DNA from: Cellulomonas sp. Leaf334 | Lineage (GTDB): Bacteria > Actinomycetota > Actinomycetes > Actinomycetales > Cellulomonadaceae | Direction: 5' to 3' | DNA: 64,000 bases | Assembly (NCBI RefSeq): GCF_001424195.1 | Contig: NZ_LMOO01000009.1 | Location: 1 to 64,000, forward strand | Shown here: one piece after another, positions 54,776-64,000 of the stretch | Numbering within the stretch: position 1 is the first letter of the stretch | How the letters are laid out: every line of letters starts with the position of its first letter | Position numbers and translations under genes: made by a program | The notes under the pieces: generated by a model | The model's input: the letters and a program-made list of their open reading frames with translations, nothing else | Told to the model about the DNA's origin: nothing | The model's database searches: none

Positions 54776-57628
54776 ATGAATGCAGGAGGATCGACCGTGC
54801 GCGGTCGACACCGCGCGATCGCCGCACTGGGTGCGCTCGTGCTCGGGCTGGGGGTGACGCTCGGCGTCGCGGCCCCGGCGACCGCCGCCGACGCGCCCAC
54901 GGTCGTGCTGAGCGACACCACCGTCCACGACGACGGCAGCCTCGACGTCACGGTCACCGGCTCGGGCTTCGCCGGGGCGGTCGCCGGCAACGGGATCTAC
55001 GTCGCGGTCGGGCCGAAGGTCGGCGACGACTGGTACCTGAACGCGTCGGCGTTCCAGGCCACCAAGTGGGTCAGCGCGTCCGCGACGGGTGAGACGGCGT
55101 CCCGCGCGGTGCTGGCGGCGGACGGCACGTTCACCGTGCACTTCACGGGGCTGCGCTCGACGTTCGTCGGCGGCGGTGTCACGTACGACGCGGCGACCAC
55201 CCCGTTCTCCGTCCTCACGCTCGCGGCGCACGGCTCGCCGGACCGGAGCTTCGACACGTCGGCACCGCTGACGTTCCCGGAACCCGAGCCGGAACCCGAG
55301 CCGATGACCCCGGTCGTCGCGGTGTCGGACACGACGCTGACATCGGGGGAGACGACGACGTTGACGGTGACCGGGACGGGCTTCGACCCGGCGCTGGCCA
55401 CGGGCACGCGGCCGCCGTTCGCCGGCAAGGCCTCGGGCGTCTACGTCGCGTTCGGTCGGTACGCGGACGCGTGGCGGCCGTCGGCGGGTGCCCCGAGCAG
55501 TGCGCGGGTGAACGCCTCGGGCGCCAACGGCAGCGGTGTCGGGGTCATCTGGGCGGTCCCGGCGGCGTCGTTCGCGGGTTCGGGTCAGGATCCGGCGTCG
55601 GCGTCGTACACCGAGCTGCGCACGGACGGCTCGTTCACGGCGACGGTCACGGTGAACTCCGACTGGCTGGCCTCCGCCGCGGGCAACCTCGGCATCTACA
55701 CCTACGCCGGTGGTGGCGCGACCGTCGCGGCCTACGAGACGGCCACGCCGCTCACGTTCACCGCACCGGCCCCCGTGCCGACAGTGACCGTGTCGGACAC
55801 GACGCTGACGTCGGGGGAGACGACGACGTTGACGGTGACGGGGACGGGCTTCGACCCGGCGCTGGCCACGGGCACGCGGCCGCCGTTCGCCGGTAAGGCC
55901 TCGGGCGTCTACGTCGCGTTCGGTCGGTACGCGGACGCGTGGCGGCCGTCGGCGGGTGCGCCGAGCAGTGCGCGGGTGAACGCCTCGGGTGCCAACGGCA
56001 GCGGTGTCGGGGTCATCTGGGCGGTCCCGGCGGCGTCGTTCGCCGGTTCGGGTCAGGACCCGGCGTCGGCGTCGTACACCGAGCTGCGCACGGACGGCTC
56101 GTTCACGGCGACGGTCACGGTCAACTCCGACTGGCTGGCCTCCGCCGCGGGCAACCTCGGCATCTACACCTACGCCGGCGGTGGCGCGACCGTCGCGGCC
56201 TACGAGACGGCCACGCCGCTGACGTTCACCGCACCGGAGCCCGAGCCCGTCGTCCCGACGGTCCAGGTGGCCGAGCGCACGGTGGCCGCCGACGGCAGCC
56301 TGAGCCTCACGCTCACCGGTTCCGGCTTCGCCGGGGCGCGCGCCGGTGCGGGCGTCTACGTGGCCGTCGGCCCGAAGATCGGCGCGGACTGGTACGTGCA
56401 GGCCTCCCGCTTCCAGGCGACCAAGTGGGTCAGCGCGTCGGCCACCACGGAGACGGCGAGCATGGCGCCGCTCGCCGCGGACGGGACGTTCACCGTGCAC
56501 CTCACGGGTCTGCGCCCGTCGTTCGTCGGCGGCGGTGTCACCTACGACAGCGCGACGACGGCGTTCTCCGTGCTGACCATGGCGGCGCACGGCTCTGCCG
56601 ACCGGTCCTTCGACACGGTCACCCCCGTCTCGTTCGCCGGGACGAGCATGCCGGGCACGGGTACCCCGACGCCGACGACGCCACCGTCGACCGGTCCGAC
56701 CACCGGCCCGGCGACGGTCGACGGTCTGACGGCCGGCGGCACGGTCCAGCCCGGCGCCACGCTGACGCTCTCGGCCGGCGGCTTCGGCGCAGACGAGCAG
56801 GGCGTGCGGCTCGAGCTGCACTCGACCCCGGTGGTCCTGGCCACGGGTCTGCGGGCCGACGCGGCGGGCACGGTGACGGTCACGTTCACGGTGCCGACGA
56901 GCACGCCCGCCGGGGCGCACACCCTCTACCTGATCGGCGCGCAGCACACGGCGTCGTTCGCCGTCGTGGTGGCCGCCGCGCCGTCGTGCGTCGCACGGTC
57001 GGTCAGCGGGGCGTCGCTCACCTGGGGCGTCCGTGAGTCGTTCCGCACCTATGTCACCGGTCCGATCGCCAACGGGGCCGTCACCGCGGCGGGCGTCAGC
57101 GGCTCGGGCCCGTGGACGTGGGGCGGGGGGCGCGGCCAGCTCAACACCGCCGAGACCCTCGGTGGGGCGGCGTTCGGCGGCTCGGTGCACTTCACCGGCC
57201 ACGCGGGCACGCTCGACCTGACGATCGCGTCGCCGCGGGTGCAGGTCGACGGTCCGTCGTCCGGCACCCTCTTCGCGACGGTGACGGGTGCCGACGGCGC
57301 GTCGTCCCGGGTGGCGCTGGCGAGCCTGCGCCTGTCGGCAGGTTCGGCGACGAGCTCCGGCAGCCAGGTGCGGTGGACGGGTGTCCCCGCCACCCTGACG
57401 GCGGCCGGTGCGGCGGCGTTCGCGGGCTTCTACACCGCGGGCGAGTCGCTCGACCCGGTGTCGTTCACCCTGCCGCTCGGCGGCACCGTGGAGTGCGACG
57501 CGTCGACCGGTCTGGCCAGCACGGGCTCCGAGGTCGCTCCGCTCGCCGCGGGCGCCGGTGTCCTGGTGGTCCTGGGCGGCCTGCTCGCGCTGGTGGCACG
57601 TCGCCGGCGCACGGACCTGCTCGGCTGA
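54776..57628 (+). CDS. htaA: HtaA-domain heme-capture surface protein with A-B-B-A repeats and LAxTG signal
   Basis: 950 residues. Signal peptide to about 40 (ATAADA). Domain A1 about 43-165, B1 about 183-331, B2 about 339-487, A2 about 497-625, Thr/Pro linker, a small Ig-like segment about 650-735, HtaA domain about 741-900 (LTWGVRESFRTYVTG; GSVHFTGHAGTLDL; SFTLPLGG), then LASTG at 913-917, a hydrophobic helix and RRRR. LAxTG is the class E sortase signal of high-G+C actinobacteria. The HtaA Tyr in FRTYV and His in VHFTGH are candidate heme ligands. B1 and B2 are identical in protein sequence. ATG 54776 follows GAGAGG. It should capture heme at the cell wall and pass it to HmuT. Confidence 0.87.
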   Translation: MNAGGSTVRGRHRAIAALGALVLGLGVTLGVAAPATAADAPTVVLSDTTVHDDGSLDVTVTGSGFAGAVAGNGIYVAVGPKVGDDWYLNASAFQATKWVSASATGETASRAVLAADGTFTVHFTGLRSTFVGGGVTYDAATTPFSVLTLAAHGSPDRSFDTSAPLTFPEPEPEPEPMTPVVAVSDTTLTSGETTTLTVTGTGFDPALATGTRPPFAGKASGVYVAFGRYADAWRPSAGAPSSARVNASGANGSGVGVIWAVPAASFAGSGQDPASASYTELRTDGSFTATVTVNSDWLASAAGNLGIYTYAGGGATVAAYETATPLTFTAPAPVPTVTVSDTTLTSGETTTLTVTGTGFDPALATGTRPPFAGKASGVYVAFGRYADAWRPSAGAPSSARVNASGANGSGVGVIWAVPAASFAGSGQDPASASYTELRTDGSFTATVTVNSDWLASAAGNLGIYTYAGGGATVAAYETATPLTFTAPEPEPVVPTVQVAERTVAADGSLSLTLTGSGFAGARAGAGVYVAVGPKIGADWYVQASRFQATKWVSASATTETASMAPLAADGTFTVHLTGLRPSFVGGGVTYDSATTAFSVLTMAAHGSADRSFDTVTPVSFAGTSMPGTGTPTPTTPPSTGPTTGPATVDGLTAGGTVQPGATLTLSAGGFGADEQGVRLELHSTPVVLATGLRADAAGTVTVTFTVPTSTPAGAHTLYLIGAQHTASFAVVVAAAPSCVARSVSGASLTWGVRESFRTYVTGPIANGAVTAAGVSGSGPWTWGGGRGQLNTAETLGGAAFGGSVHFTGHAGTLDLTIASPRVQVDGPSSGTLFATVTGADGASSRVALASLRLSAGSATSSGSQVRWTGVPATLTAAGAAAFAGFYTAGESLDPVSFTLPLGGTVECDASTGLASTGSEVAPLAAGAGVLVVLGGLLALVARRRRTDLLG
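55322..55768 (+). repeat. Tandem repeat unit 1 of the HtaA-protein B domain
   Basis: 149 codons, repeated 468 bp downstream at 55790. It differs from the second copy at 10 nucleotides, all in third codon positions and all silent. Confidence 0.95.
55790..56236 (+). repeat. Tandem repeat unit 2 of the HtaA-protein B domain
   Basis: Second copy of the unit that starts at 55322. The encoded residues are identical. A short linker (APVPT in unit 1, EPEPVVPT after unit 2) separates the domains. Confidence 0.95.
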
Positions 57629-57640
57629 CGCAGCACGGAT

Positions 57641-57674
57641 GCAGGGCCGGTGCGCACCCGCGCACCGGCCCTGC
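57641..57674 (+). terminator. Strong terminator hairpin after the heme operon
   Basis: GCAGGGCCGGTGCG pairs perfectly with CGCACCGGCCCTGC over 14 bp around CACCCG, 13 bp past the htaA stop. It separates the heme operon from hom. Confidence 0.85.
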
Positions 57675-57728
57675 GTCGCATCCGGCCCACCGGTCGGACC
57701 GCACGTCCCGACAGGCGGGACGCACCCC

Positions 57729-57734
57729 TATCCT
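57729..57734 (+). promoter_or_regulatory. -10 element of the hom promoter
   Basis: TATCCT, 37 bp upstream of the hom start, which has a GGAGG ribosome site. It gives the threonine operon its own promoter after the heme terminator. Confidence 0.45.
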
Positions 57735-57771
57735 GGGGGCGCTCCCGCCCGATCCGACTGGAGGCCGTCCC

Positions 57772-59094
57772 GTGCCCTCGCCCGTGCCCGCCCACCCGCC
57801 CCTGCGCGTCGCCGTCCTCGGCTGCGGCGTCGTCGGCACGGAGGTGGTGCGGCTGCTCACGACGCAGGCGGCGGACCTGGCCTCGCGCGTGGGTGCGCCG
57901 CTGGAGCTCGTCGGCGTCGCCGTCCGTGACGTCGAGGCCGAGCGGGACGCCGTGGTCGACCGCGCGCTGCTCACCGCCGACGCGGAGTCGCTGGTCGAGC
58001 GCGCGGACGTCGTCGTCGAGGTCATGGGCGGCATCGAGCCCGCGCGGAGCCTGCTGCTGCGGGCGATCGCGGGCGGTGCGTCCGTCGTGACCGCCAACAA
58101 GGCCCTCCTCGCGCAGGACGGTCCCACGCTGTACGCGGCGGCCGACGAGGCCGGGGTGGACGTGTACTTCGAGGCAGCCGTCGCGGGCGCCATCCCGATC
58201 GTCCGCCCGGTGCGCGAGTCGCTCGCGGGGGACCGCGTGACGCGCGTGCTCGGCATCGTCAACGGCACCACCAACTACGTGCTCGACAAGATGGCGTCCG
58301 AGGGCCTCGACCTGGACCAGGCCGTGAAGGAGGCCCAGGCGCTGGGCTACGCGGAGGCGGACCCGACGGCCGACGTCGAGGGGTACGACGCCGCCGCGAA
58401 GGCCGCGATCCTCGCGTCGCTCGCGTTCCACACCCGGGTGTCCATCGAGGACGTCTCCCGCGAGGGCATCACGTCCCTGACCGCCGACGACGTCCTGTGG
58501 GCGCAGCGCACGGGCTACGTGCTCAAGCTGCTGGCGATCGCGGAGCGCGGGACGGCCGACGGCGTCGAGGGCGTCCAGGTGCGCGTGCACCCCGCCCTGG
58601 TGCCCGTGAGCCACCCGCTCGCGAACGTCCGCGGCGCCTACAACGCGGTGTTCATCGAGGCCGAGGCAGCGGGCGAGCTCATGTTCTACGGCCGCGGTGC
58701 CGGCGGCGAGCCGACCGCGTCCGCCGTGCTCGGCGACGTCGTCTCGGTCGCCCGACACCGCGTCCTCGGCGGCAAGGGACCCATCGAGTCCCGGTACGCC
58801 GAGCTTCCGGTGCTGCCCGCGGCCGCCGCGCGCACCCGCTACCAGGTGCGCCTCGAGGTGGCCGACCGTCCGGGCGTGCTCGCCCAGGTGTCCTCGGTCC
58901 TGGCGTCGCACGACGTCTCGATCGAGGCGGTGCGCCAGACGCCGGTCCTCGAGGCGCCGGACGCCGACTACGCGCGCCTGGTGATCACCACGCACGCGGC
59001 CCCTGAGCACGCGTTGCGCAGCACGGTCGAGGCCATCGCCGGCCTCGACGTCGTGCGTCGTGTCGTGTCCGTCCTGCGAGTCGAGGGAGCCTGA
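57772..59094 (+). CDS. hom: Homoserine dehydrogenase
   Basis: 440 residues. NAD(P)-binding [32 protein letters not shown]; catalytic core [37 protein letters not shown]-terminal ACT domain from about 360 ([31 protein letters not shown]), which mediates threonine feedback. Makes L-homoserine from aspartate semialdehyde. GTG 57772 follows GGAGG. TGATG overlap with thrC. Confidence 0.96.
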   Translation: MPSPVPAHPPLRVAVLGCGVVGTEVVRLLTTQAADLASRVGAPLELVGVAVRDVEAERDAVVDRALLTADAESLVERADVVVEVMGGIEPARSLLLRAIAGGASVVTANKALLAQDGPTLYAAADEAGVDVYFEAAVAGAIPIVRPVRESLAGDRVTRVLGIVNGTTNYVLDKMASEGLDLDQAVKEAQALGYAEADPTADVEGYDAAAKAAILASLAFHTRVSIEDVSREGITSLTADDVLWAQRTGYVLKLLAIAERGTADGVEGVQVRVHPALVPVSHPLANVRGAYNAVFIEAEAAGELMFYGRGAGGEPTASAVLGDVVSVARHRVLGGKGPIESRYAELPVLPAAAARTRYQVRLEVADRPGVLAQVSSVLASHDVSIEAVRQTPVLEAPDADYARLVITTHAAPEHALRSTVEAIAGLDVVRRVVSVLRVEGA

Positions 59095-60185
59095 TGGCCC
59101 ACCAGTGGCGCGGCGTGATCGCCGAGTACGCCGACCGTCTGCCCGCCCACGTCCAGGAGCGCGTCATCACGCTCGGGGAGGGCGGCACGCCGCTCGTCCC
59201 GTCGCCGACGCTCTCGCAGCGCACGGGCGCCGAGGTGTTCCTCAAGGTCGAGGGGATGAACCCGACCGGGTCGTTCAAGGACCGCGGCATGACGACCGCC
59301 ATGTCGGCCGCGGCCGGCCGGGGCGCCAAGGCCGTCGTCTGCGCGTCCACCGGCAACACGTCGGCGTCGGCGGCGGCCTACGCCACCCGCGCGGGCATGG
59401 TCTGCGCGGTGCTCGTGCCGGACGGCAAGATCGCGATGGGCAAGCTCAGCCAGGCGATCGCGCACGGGGCGACGCTGCTGCAGGTCGACGGCAACTTCGA
59501 CGACTGCCTCATCGCGGCGCGCAAGCTGGCCGAGTCGTACCCGGTCGAGCTGGTGAACTCCGTCAACCCCGACCGCATCGAGGGTCAGAAGACGGGCGCG
59601 TTCGAGATCGTCGACGCCCTGGGCGACGCTCCCGACATCCACGTGCTCCCGGTCGGAAACGCCGGCAACATCACCGCGTACTGGAAGGGCTTCCGCGAGT
59701 ACGCGGGGCTCGACGCGGGCGCCGCGCACACCGCCGTGGCCACGCGCACCCCGATCATGTGGGGCTTCCAGGCCGCGGGCGCCGCGCCGATCGTCAAGGG
59801 CCACCCCGTCGACCAGCCCGAGACCATCGCCACGGCGATCCGCATCGGCAACCCGGCGTCGTGGCTCCAGGCCGAGGAGGCGCGCGACGCCTCCGGCGGA
59901 CTGATCGAGGCGGTCACCGACGAGCAGATCCTCGCCGCGCACCGCGTGCTGTCCGCAGAGGTCGGGATCTTCGTCGAGCCGGCCTCCGCCTCCGGGGTCG
60001 CCGGGCTGCTGCGGCTCAGCGACGAGGGCCGCGTCCCGGCTGGTGCCCGCATCGTCATCACGGTCACGGGGCACGGGCTCAAGGACCCGCAGTGGGCGCT
60101 GCGCACCCCCGACGGCAGCGACGTCGTGCCGGTGCGGATCTCGTCCGACGTGGTGTCCATCGCCACCGCCCTCGGCCTGGACTGA
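59094..60185 (+). CDS. thrC: Threonine synthase
   Basis: 363 residues. PLP-dependent fold II enzyme converting O-phosphohomoserine to threonine. PLP Lys in [33 protein letters not shown]; phosphate loop [15 protein letters not shown]; substrate [10 protein letters not shown]. Overlaps hom by one base (TGATG); thrB starts 9 bp after its stop. Confidence 0.96.
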   Translation: MAHQWRGVIAEYADRLPAHVQERVITLGEGGTPLVPSPTLSQRTGAEVFLKVEGMNPTGSFKDRGMTTAMSAAAGRGAKAVVCASTGNTSASAAAYATRAGMVCAVLVPDGKIAMGKLSQAIAHGATLLQVDGNFDDCLIAARKLAESYPVELVNSVNPDRIEGQKTGAFEIVDALGDAPDIHVLPVGNAGNITAYWKGFREYAGLDAGAAHTAVATRTPIMWGFQAAGAAPIVKGHPVDQPETIATAIRIGNPASWLQAEEARDASGGLIEAVTDEQILAAHRVLSAEVGIFVEPASASGVAGLLRLSDEGRVPAGARIVITVTGHGLKDPQWALRTPDGSDVVPVRISSDVVSIATALGLD

Positions 60186-60194
60186 GGCCCCGCG

Positions 60195-61127
60195 ATGCGC
60201 CTGGGTGCGGACCACGTCCGCGTCCGTGTCCCCGCCACCAGCGCCAACCTCGGTCCGGGGTTCGACGCGTTCGGCATCGCCCTGGGGCTCTACGACGAGC
60301 TGGAGGTCCGTGCGCTCGCGTCGCCGGGCGTCACGGTCGAGGTCACGGGGGAGGGCGCCGGTGAGGTTCCCGACGACGAGCAGCACCTCGTGGTCAGCTC
60401 GCTGCGGGCCGCCCTCGACCACGTCGGTGCGTCCCAGACCGGCCTGCACCTCGTCTGCCACAACCGCATCCCGCACGGTCGGGGCCTCGGGTCGTCCGCC
60501 GGGGCCGTCGTCGCGGGGATCGTCGCGGCCCGCGGGCTGATCGCGGAGCCTGAGGCGCTGTCGGACGACGTCGCGATCGACCTGGCCGGGCGCATCGAGG
60601 GTCACCCCGACAACGCCGCGCCGGCCGTGCTGGGCGGCGCGACGCTCGCGTGGCTCGACGACGGCCGGTTCCGGGCCGTCGACCTCCAGGTCCACGACGA
60701 CCTCGCCCTGCTCGCGGTCATCCCGCCGACCCACCTGTCGACGAAGGCCGCCCGGGGCGTGCTCCCCGCGACCGTCCCGCACGCGGACGCCGCGTTCCAG
60801 GCGGGTCGCGCGGCCCTGCTGGTCGAGGCGCTGGGCCGTCGACCGGAGCTCCTGCTCGCCGCGACGCAGGACCGGCTGCACCAGGAGTACCGGCGGTCGG
60901 TCATGCCGGGCTCGCTCGCGCTCGTCGACGTCCTGCGGGCCGAGGGCGTGGCCGCCGTGGTGTCGGGTGCGGGGCCGACCGTGCTGGTGCTCGCGCGGCG
61001 CGACGGTGAGGGGACGACCGACGCCGACGGCGCCGTCCGATCCGCCTTCGGTGGTGCCATGGGGGGCTGGCAGATCCTCCCGCTCCCGGTCGACCGGACC
61101 GGCGCGACCGTCCAACGGGTGACATGA
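60195..61127 (+). CDS. thrB: Homoserine kinase
   Basis: 310 residues, GHMP kinase. RVRVPATSANLGPGFDAFGIALGLYDEL at the N-terminus, ATP-binding loop IPHGRGLGSSAGAVVAGI, and C-terminal AVVSGAGPTVLVLA. Phosphorylates homoserine for thrC. Completes hom-thrC-thrB. Confidence 0.96.
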   Translation: MRLGADHVRVRVPATSANLGPGFDAFGIALGLYDELEVRALASPGVTVEVTGEGAGEVPDDEQHLVVSSLRAALDHVGASQTGLHLVCHNRIPHGRGLGSSAGAVVAGIVAARGLIAEPEALSDDVAIDLAGRIEGHPDNAAPAVLGGATLAWLDDGRFRAVDLQVHDDLALLAVIPPTHLSTKAARGVLPATVPHADAAFQAGRAALLVEALGRRPELLLAATQDRLHQEYRRSVMPGSLALVDVLRAEGVAAVVSGAGPTVLVLARRDGEGTTDADGAVRSAFGGAMGGWQILPLPVDRTGATVQRVT

Positions 61128-61182
61128 CCGGGTGAAGTACACCCGCGTCGTTCACCCCGGCGGGTGGCGCAGCCGACAGTGG

Positions 61183-61408
61183 TAGCATCGACGCGTTCCC
61201 CGGACCTCGCCCTCCGGTGGCCCGTGTCGTACGTGACCGGCCGCCTCAGAATGAGTAGACGAGCCGGGAGCGATCCAGCCCACCGTGCGCAGACGTCGTC
61301 GTACGCAGCGCGTGTGTGGCTCCAGCACCGTCTCGGTCACCCCCGACCGGGCGTCGGCCGATCCCCGAACCATCGGGTCCCGGCCACCGACGAGGGGAAG
61401 GGTCCTTC
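61183..61408 (+). promoter_or_regulatory. rho promoter and long leader
   Basis: TAGCAT (61183-61188) is a good -10 in a clear context, 221 bp before the GTG start of rho. The resulting leader of about 210 nt has no visible gene. Long leaders of rho genes commonly serve Rho-dependent autoregulation. Proposed from spacing only. Confidence 0.4.
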
Positions 61409-63451
61409 GTGACAGACATCATCGAACCCGCCGTGAGCACGTCCGGCGGGTCCGCCCGCAGCGCAGGCATCTCGGCACTCCGCCTGCCCGAGCTGCAGGC
61501 GATGGCGTCCGACCTGGGCGTCAAGGGCACGTCCAAGATGCGCAAGGGCGATCTCGTCCAGGCGATCTCGGACGCCCGCGCAGGCTCGCGCCCCCAGGCG
61601 CTGGAGCCGCGCCGCGACCTCGGTCGTGAGCAGAGCACCGCCGTGGCGGACGCGCCCCCGGCGCGCCGTGCTCGTGCGCCGCGGACGCAGGCACCGCAGC
61701 TCGACCTGGGTGGCGACGCTGCCGCCGCACCGACGCGGGAGAGCGCGCAGGACAGCTCGTCCCGTGCGCCGCGCGGCGACGCGCTCGCCGGCCTGGAGGC
61801 CGCGCTGGACGCCAGGCTCGCCCCCGTCGAGCAGCGTGACGACCGTGCAGCGCGGGCGGCCGACGCCGTCGGTGGCGTGACCGGCGAGCGGCGCTCGCGC
61901 CGGGCCGGCCGCGGGGCCGGTGCCCCGCAGGGCGACGACGCCGACCGCGGGCAGACCAACGGCCAGCAGGCGGACCACCAGCAGCGGGACGGCCAGCAGC
62001 GCGACTCCCAGCAGGCGGACCGTCAGCAGCGGGACGGCCAGCAGCGGGACGGCCAGCAGCGCGACTCCCAGCAGCGCGACCCCCAGCAGGGCAACCGCCA
62101 GCAGGGCGGCGCCCAGCAGGGTGGCACCCAGCAGCAGCGTCGCGAGGGTGACGAGGACGGCCTCGACGAGCGCGGCGGTCGCCGCCGTCGCTCGCGGGAC
62201 CGCTACCGGGACCGCGACCGTGACCGCAAGGGCCGTGGCACGCGCGGCCGTCCCGGCGCCGGCGAGCTCGCCGGCCTGGACGACATCGAGGTCACCGACG
62301 ACGACGTCCTGCTCCCCGTGGCCGGCATCCTCGACCTGATGGACAGCTACGCGTTCGTCCGCACCACGGGCTACCTGCCCAGCGCCAACGACGTGTACGT
62401 GTCCCTCAACCAGGTCAAGCGGTACGGCCTGCGCCGCGGTGACGCGGTCACGGGCGCCGTCCGGCAGCCGCGCGAGGGCGAGCAGCCGCCGCAGGGCAAC
62501 CGCCCCAGCAAGTTCAACGCGCTGGTGCGTCTCGACTCGGTCAACGGCCTGGAGCCCGACGGCGCGCGCGTGCGCCCCGAGTTCAACAAGCTGACGCCGC
62601 TCTACCCGCAGGAGCGCCTGCGCCTCGAGAGCGAGCAGAACCGGCTGTCGCCGCGTGTCATCGACATCGTCGCGCCCATCGGCAAGGGCCAGCGCGGCCT
62701 CATCGTCGCGCCTCCCAAGGCGGGCAAGACGATCATCATGCAGCAGATCGCGAACGCCATCACGACCAACAACCCCGAGGTCCACCTCATGGTCGTGCTC
62801 GTCGACGAGCGCCCCGAAGAGGTCACCGACATGGAGCGGACGGTCAAGGGCGAGGTCATCGCGTCGACCTTCGACCGCCCCGCGTCCGACCACACGATCG
62901 TCGCGGAGCTCGCCATCGAGCGCGCCAAGCGGCTGGTCGAGCTGGGCCAGGACGTCGTCGTGCTCCTCGACTCGCTCACGCGCCTGTCGCGGGCCTACAA
63001 CCTGGCCGCCCCGGCGTCCGGGCGCATCCTGTCCGGTGGTGTCGACGCCTCCGCGCTGTACCCGCCGAAGCGGTTCTTCGGTGCGGCGCGCAACATCGAG
63101 CACGGCGGCTCGCTGACCATCCTCGCCTCGGCGCTCGTGGAGACGGGCTCCAAGATGGACGAGGTCATCTTCGAGGAGTTCAAGGGCACCGGGAACATGG
63201 AGCTCCGGCTGTCCCGCTCGCTCGCGGACAAGCGCATCTTCCCGGCGGTCGACGTCAACGCGTCGGGCACCCGCCGCGAGGAGATCCTCATGCCGCACGA
63301 CGAGCTGAAGATCATCTACAAGCTTCGTCGCGTGATGGGTGCGCTCGACCAGACGCAGGCCATCGAGCTGCTCATCGGCAAGCTCAAGGACACCAAGTCG
63401 AACGTCGAGTTCCTGCTCCAGGTGCAGAAGACGACACCCGGCAGCGACTGA
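61409..63451 (+). CDS. rho: Transcription termination factor Rho
   Basis: 680 residues, longer than E. coli Rho (419) owing to an N-terminal extension typical of actinobacteria. Residues 1-60 hold a SAP-like helix pair ([28 protein letters not shown]). About 185-243 is a QQRDG-type repeat, then an Arg/Asp-rich stretch. The RNA-binding CSD is about 285-370 ([19 protein letters not shown]). The ATPase has P-loop [24 protein letters not shown]-loop SGGVDASAL and R-loop [28 protein letters not shown] 61409 follows GAGGGGAAGG. Followed by a strong hairpin. Confidence 0.96.
   Translation: MTDIIEPAVSTSGGSARSAGISALRLPELQAMASDLGVKGTSKMRKGDLVQAISDARAGSRPQALEPRRDLGREQSTAVADAPPARRARAPRTQAPQLDLGGDAAAAPTRESAQDSSSRAPRGDALAGLEAALDARLAPVEQRDDRAARAADAVGGVTGERRSRRAGRGAGAPQGDDADRGQTNGQQADHQQRDGQQRDSQQADRQQRDGQQRDGQQRDSQQRDPQQGNRQQGGAQQGGTQQQRREGDEDGLDERGGRRRRSRDRYRDRDRDRKGRGTRGRPGAGELAGLDDIEVTDDDVLLPVAGILDLMDSYAFVRTTGYLPSANDVYVSLNQVKRYGLRRGDAVTGAVRQPREGEQPPQGNRPSKFNALVRLDSVNGLEPDGARVRPEFNKLTPLYPQERLRLESEQNRLSPRVIDIVAPIGKGQRGLIVAPPKAGKTIIMQQIANAITTNNPEVHLMVVLVDERPEEVTDMERTVKGEVIASTFDRPASDHTIVAELAIERAKRLVELGQDVVVLLDSLTRLSRAYNLAAPASGRILSGGVDASALYPPKRFFGAARNIEHGGSLTILASALVETGSKMDEVIFEEFKGTGNMELRLSRSLADKRIFPAVDVNASGTRREEILMPHDELKIIYKLRRVMGALDQTQAIELLIGKLKDTKSNVEFLLQVQKTTPGSD
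61961..62140 (+). repeat. In-frame 15-bp repeat tract in rho
   Basis: About a dozen copies of CAGCAGCGGGACGGC or close variants, encoding [10 protein letters not shown]-like pentapeptides, degenerating to [10 protein letters not shown] at the end. It is likely unstructured and prone to length change. Confidence 0.85.
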
Positions 63452-63467
63452 CCGCTGAGGCACGGCC

Positions 63468-63502
63468 GACGGCCCCGTTCCCCGAGAGGGAGCGGGGCCG
63501 TC
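63468..63502 (+). terminator. Terminator hairpin after rho
   Basis: GACGGCCCCG pairs with CGGGGCCGTC over 10 bp around a 15-nt interior that can add CCC/GGG pairs. It lies 17 bp past the rho stop and also faces the convergent gene. Confidence 0.75.
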
Positions 63503-63508
63503 GTCGCA

Positions 63509-63997
63509 CTAGTGACGCTGCGTCCCCAGAGGCTCCTCGTGCACGCCGGTGACCGCAGCCACCGGCGACGCGACGCGGCGGGGCCAGGTCCAGGCCAGCC
63601 GGAGGATCACCACGAGCAGGACCACTTCCAGGACGACGGCGAGCCCGTAGTAGTACGTCCAGGACTCGCCCACCGCGTTGAACATCGCGTAGGGGACCTG
63701 GACCGATGCCACGACGAGGTTCGTGATCCTGCTCGCGCGTGCCGGCAGCACGGCGGACAGGACCACCATCAGGATCGGGATGGCCATGAGCACGAGGAAG
63801 GTGGTCAGCAACGTCTGGGTGATGTCGAACTCGAAGACGACGCCCACCAGGATGTCGTCGATCTTGCCCGGCACGAAGAAGCCCAGGATGTCCACGTAGG
63901 CGTAGAGGAACACGACGCTCGTCCACGCTGCCACGAGCTTCGCTCTCACGGGTAGGCGCGAGTCGTCCAGCGCGGTGGTGTCTCGGCGAGTGCTCAT
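63509..63997 (-). CDS. Four-helix membrane protein (DUF6326-like)
   Basis: 162 residues. A charged N-terminus (MSTRRDTTALDDSRLPVRAKL) is followed by four hydrophobic helices at about 21-43, 58-82, 92-105 and 112-132, with FLYAYVDILGFFVPGKIDDILVG between the first two and WTYYYGLAVVLEVVLLVVI in the last. This matches the DUF6326 pattern as I know it. Function unknown. The ATG is 4 bp from the window end, so any upstream context is missing. Confidence 0.7.
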   Translation of the reverse strand: MSTRRDTTALDDSRLPVRAKLVAAWTSVVFLYAYVDILGFFVPGKIDDILVGVVFEFDITQTLLTTFLVLMAIPILMVVLSAVLPARASRITNLVVASVQVPYAMFNAVGESWTYYYGLAVVLEVVLLVVILRLAWTWPRRVASPVAAVTGVHEEPLGTQRH

Positions 63998-64000
63998 TGT

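Overview
The window is very G+C-rich DNA with dense, often overlapping genes, frequent GTG starts and several genes that look leaderless. The genes present (GH10/CBM2/GH62 xylanase, GH43/CBM13 enzyme, KdpFABC-DE, HtaA-type heme capture with a LAxTG sorting signal, the argS-lysA and hom-thrC-thrB-rho clusters) point to a cellulolytic or hemicellulolytic actinobacterium of the Cellulomonas type. Genus is inferred from gene content and style only.

Layout. 1-6.8 kb: a xylan-degrading enzyme cut by the window edge with LacI-type operators, a CPA1 Na+/H+ antiporter, and a glycoside-hydrolase-like domain fused to a polytopic membrane region. 6.9-20.6 kb: housekeeping and secreted genes (GNAT, NmrA-like reductase, Ppx/GppA phosphatase, a phytase-like/GDPD fusion, PfkB kinase, PhoX-like phosphatase, a 978-residue membrane protein with a hydrolase motif, a lipoprotein, GH43-CBM13). 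20.8-26.7 kb: a 14-TM MFS exporter, a MocR regulator divergent from an aldo/keto reductase, and an arsenic module (ArsR-ArsN facing ArsM). 26.7-34.6 kb: a seven-gene kdp potassium operon with start/stop overlaps throughout and a 27-residue micropeptide before kdpF. 34.6-37.4 kb: a small secreted protein, a LuxR regulator, an AI-2E-family permease and a small hypothetical.

37,466-45,615: an 8.1-kb integrative and probably mobilizable element inserted in the 3' end of tRNA-Arg(CCG). It has 28-bp att repeats, a tyrosine integrase, an excisionase-like protein, a MOBF relaxase-helicase and two cargo genes: a DUF4143-type AAA ATPase under an inverted-repeat-bounded promoter, and an unrecognised 445-residue protein. 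It has no conjugation channel and would need one supplied in trans.

45.7-64 kb: a GntR regulator divergent from an MFS transporter, then argS-lysA, an iron-regulated heme acquisition locus (HmuTUV ABC transporter, a membrane-anchored companion protein and a 950-residue HtaA surface protein of A-B-B-A domain layout), a strong terminator, then hom-thrC-thrB and rho. The heme locus separates gene groups that are commonly contiguous in related actinobacteria. The best candidates for something little described are the IME cargo with its unusual promoter, and the A-B-B-A heme-surface proteins.
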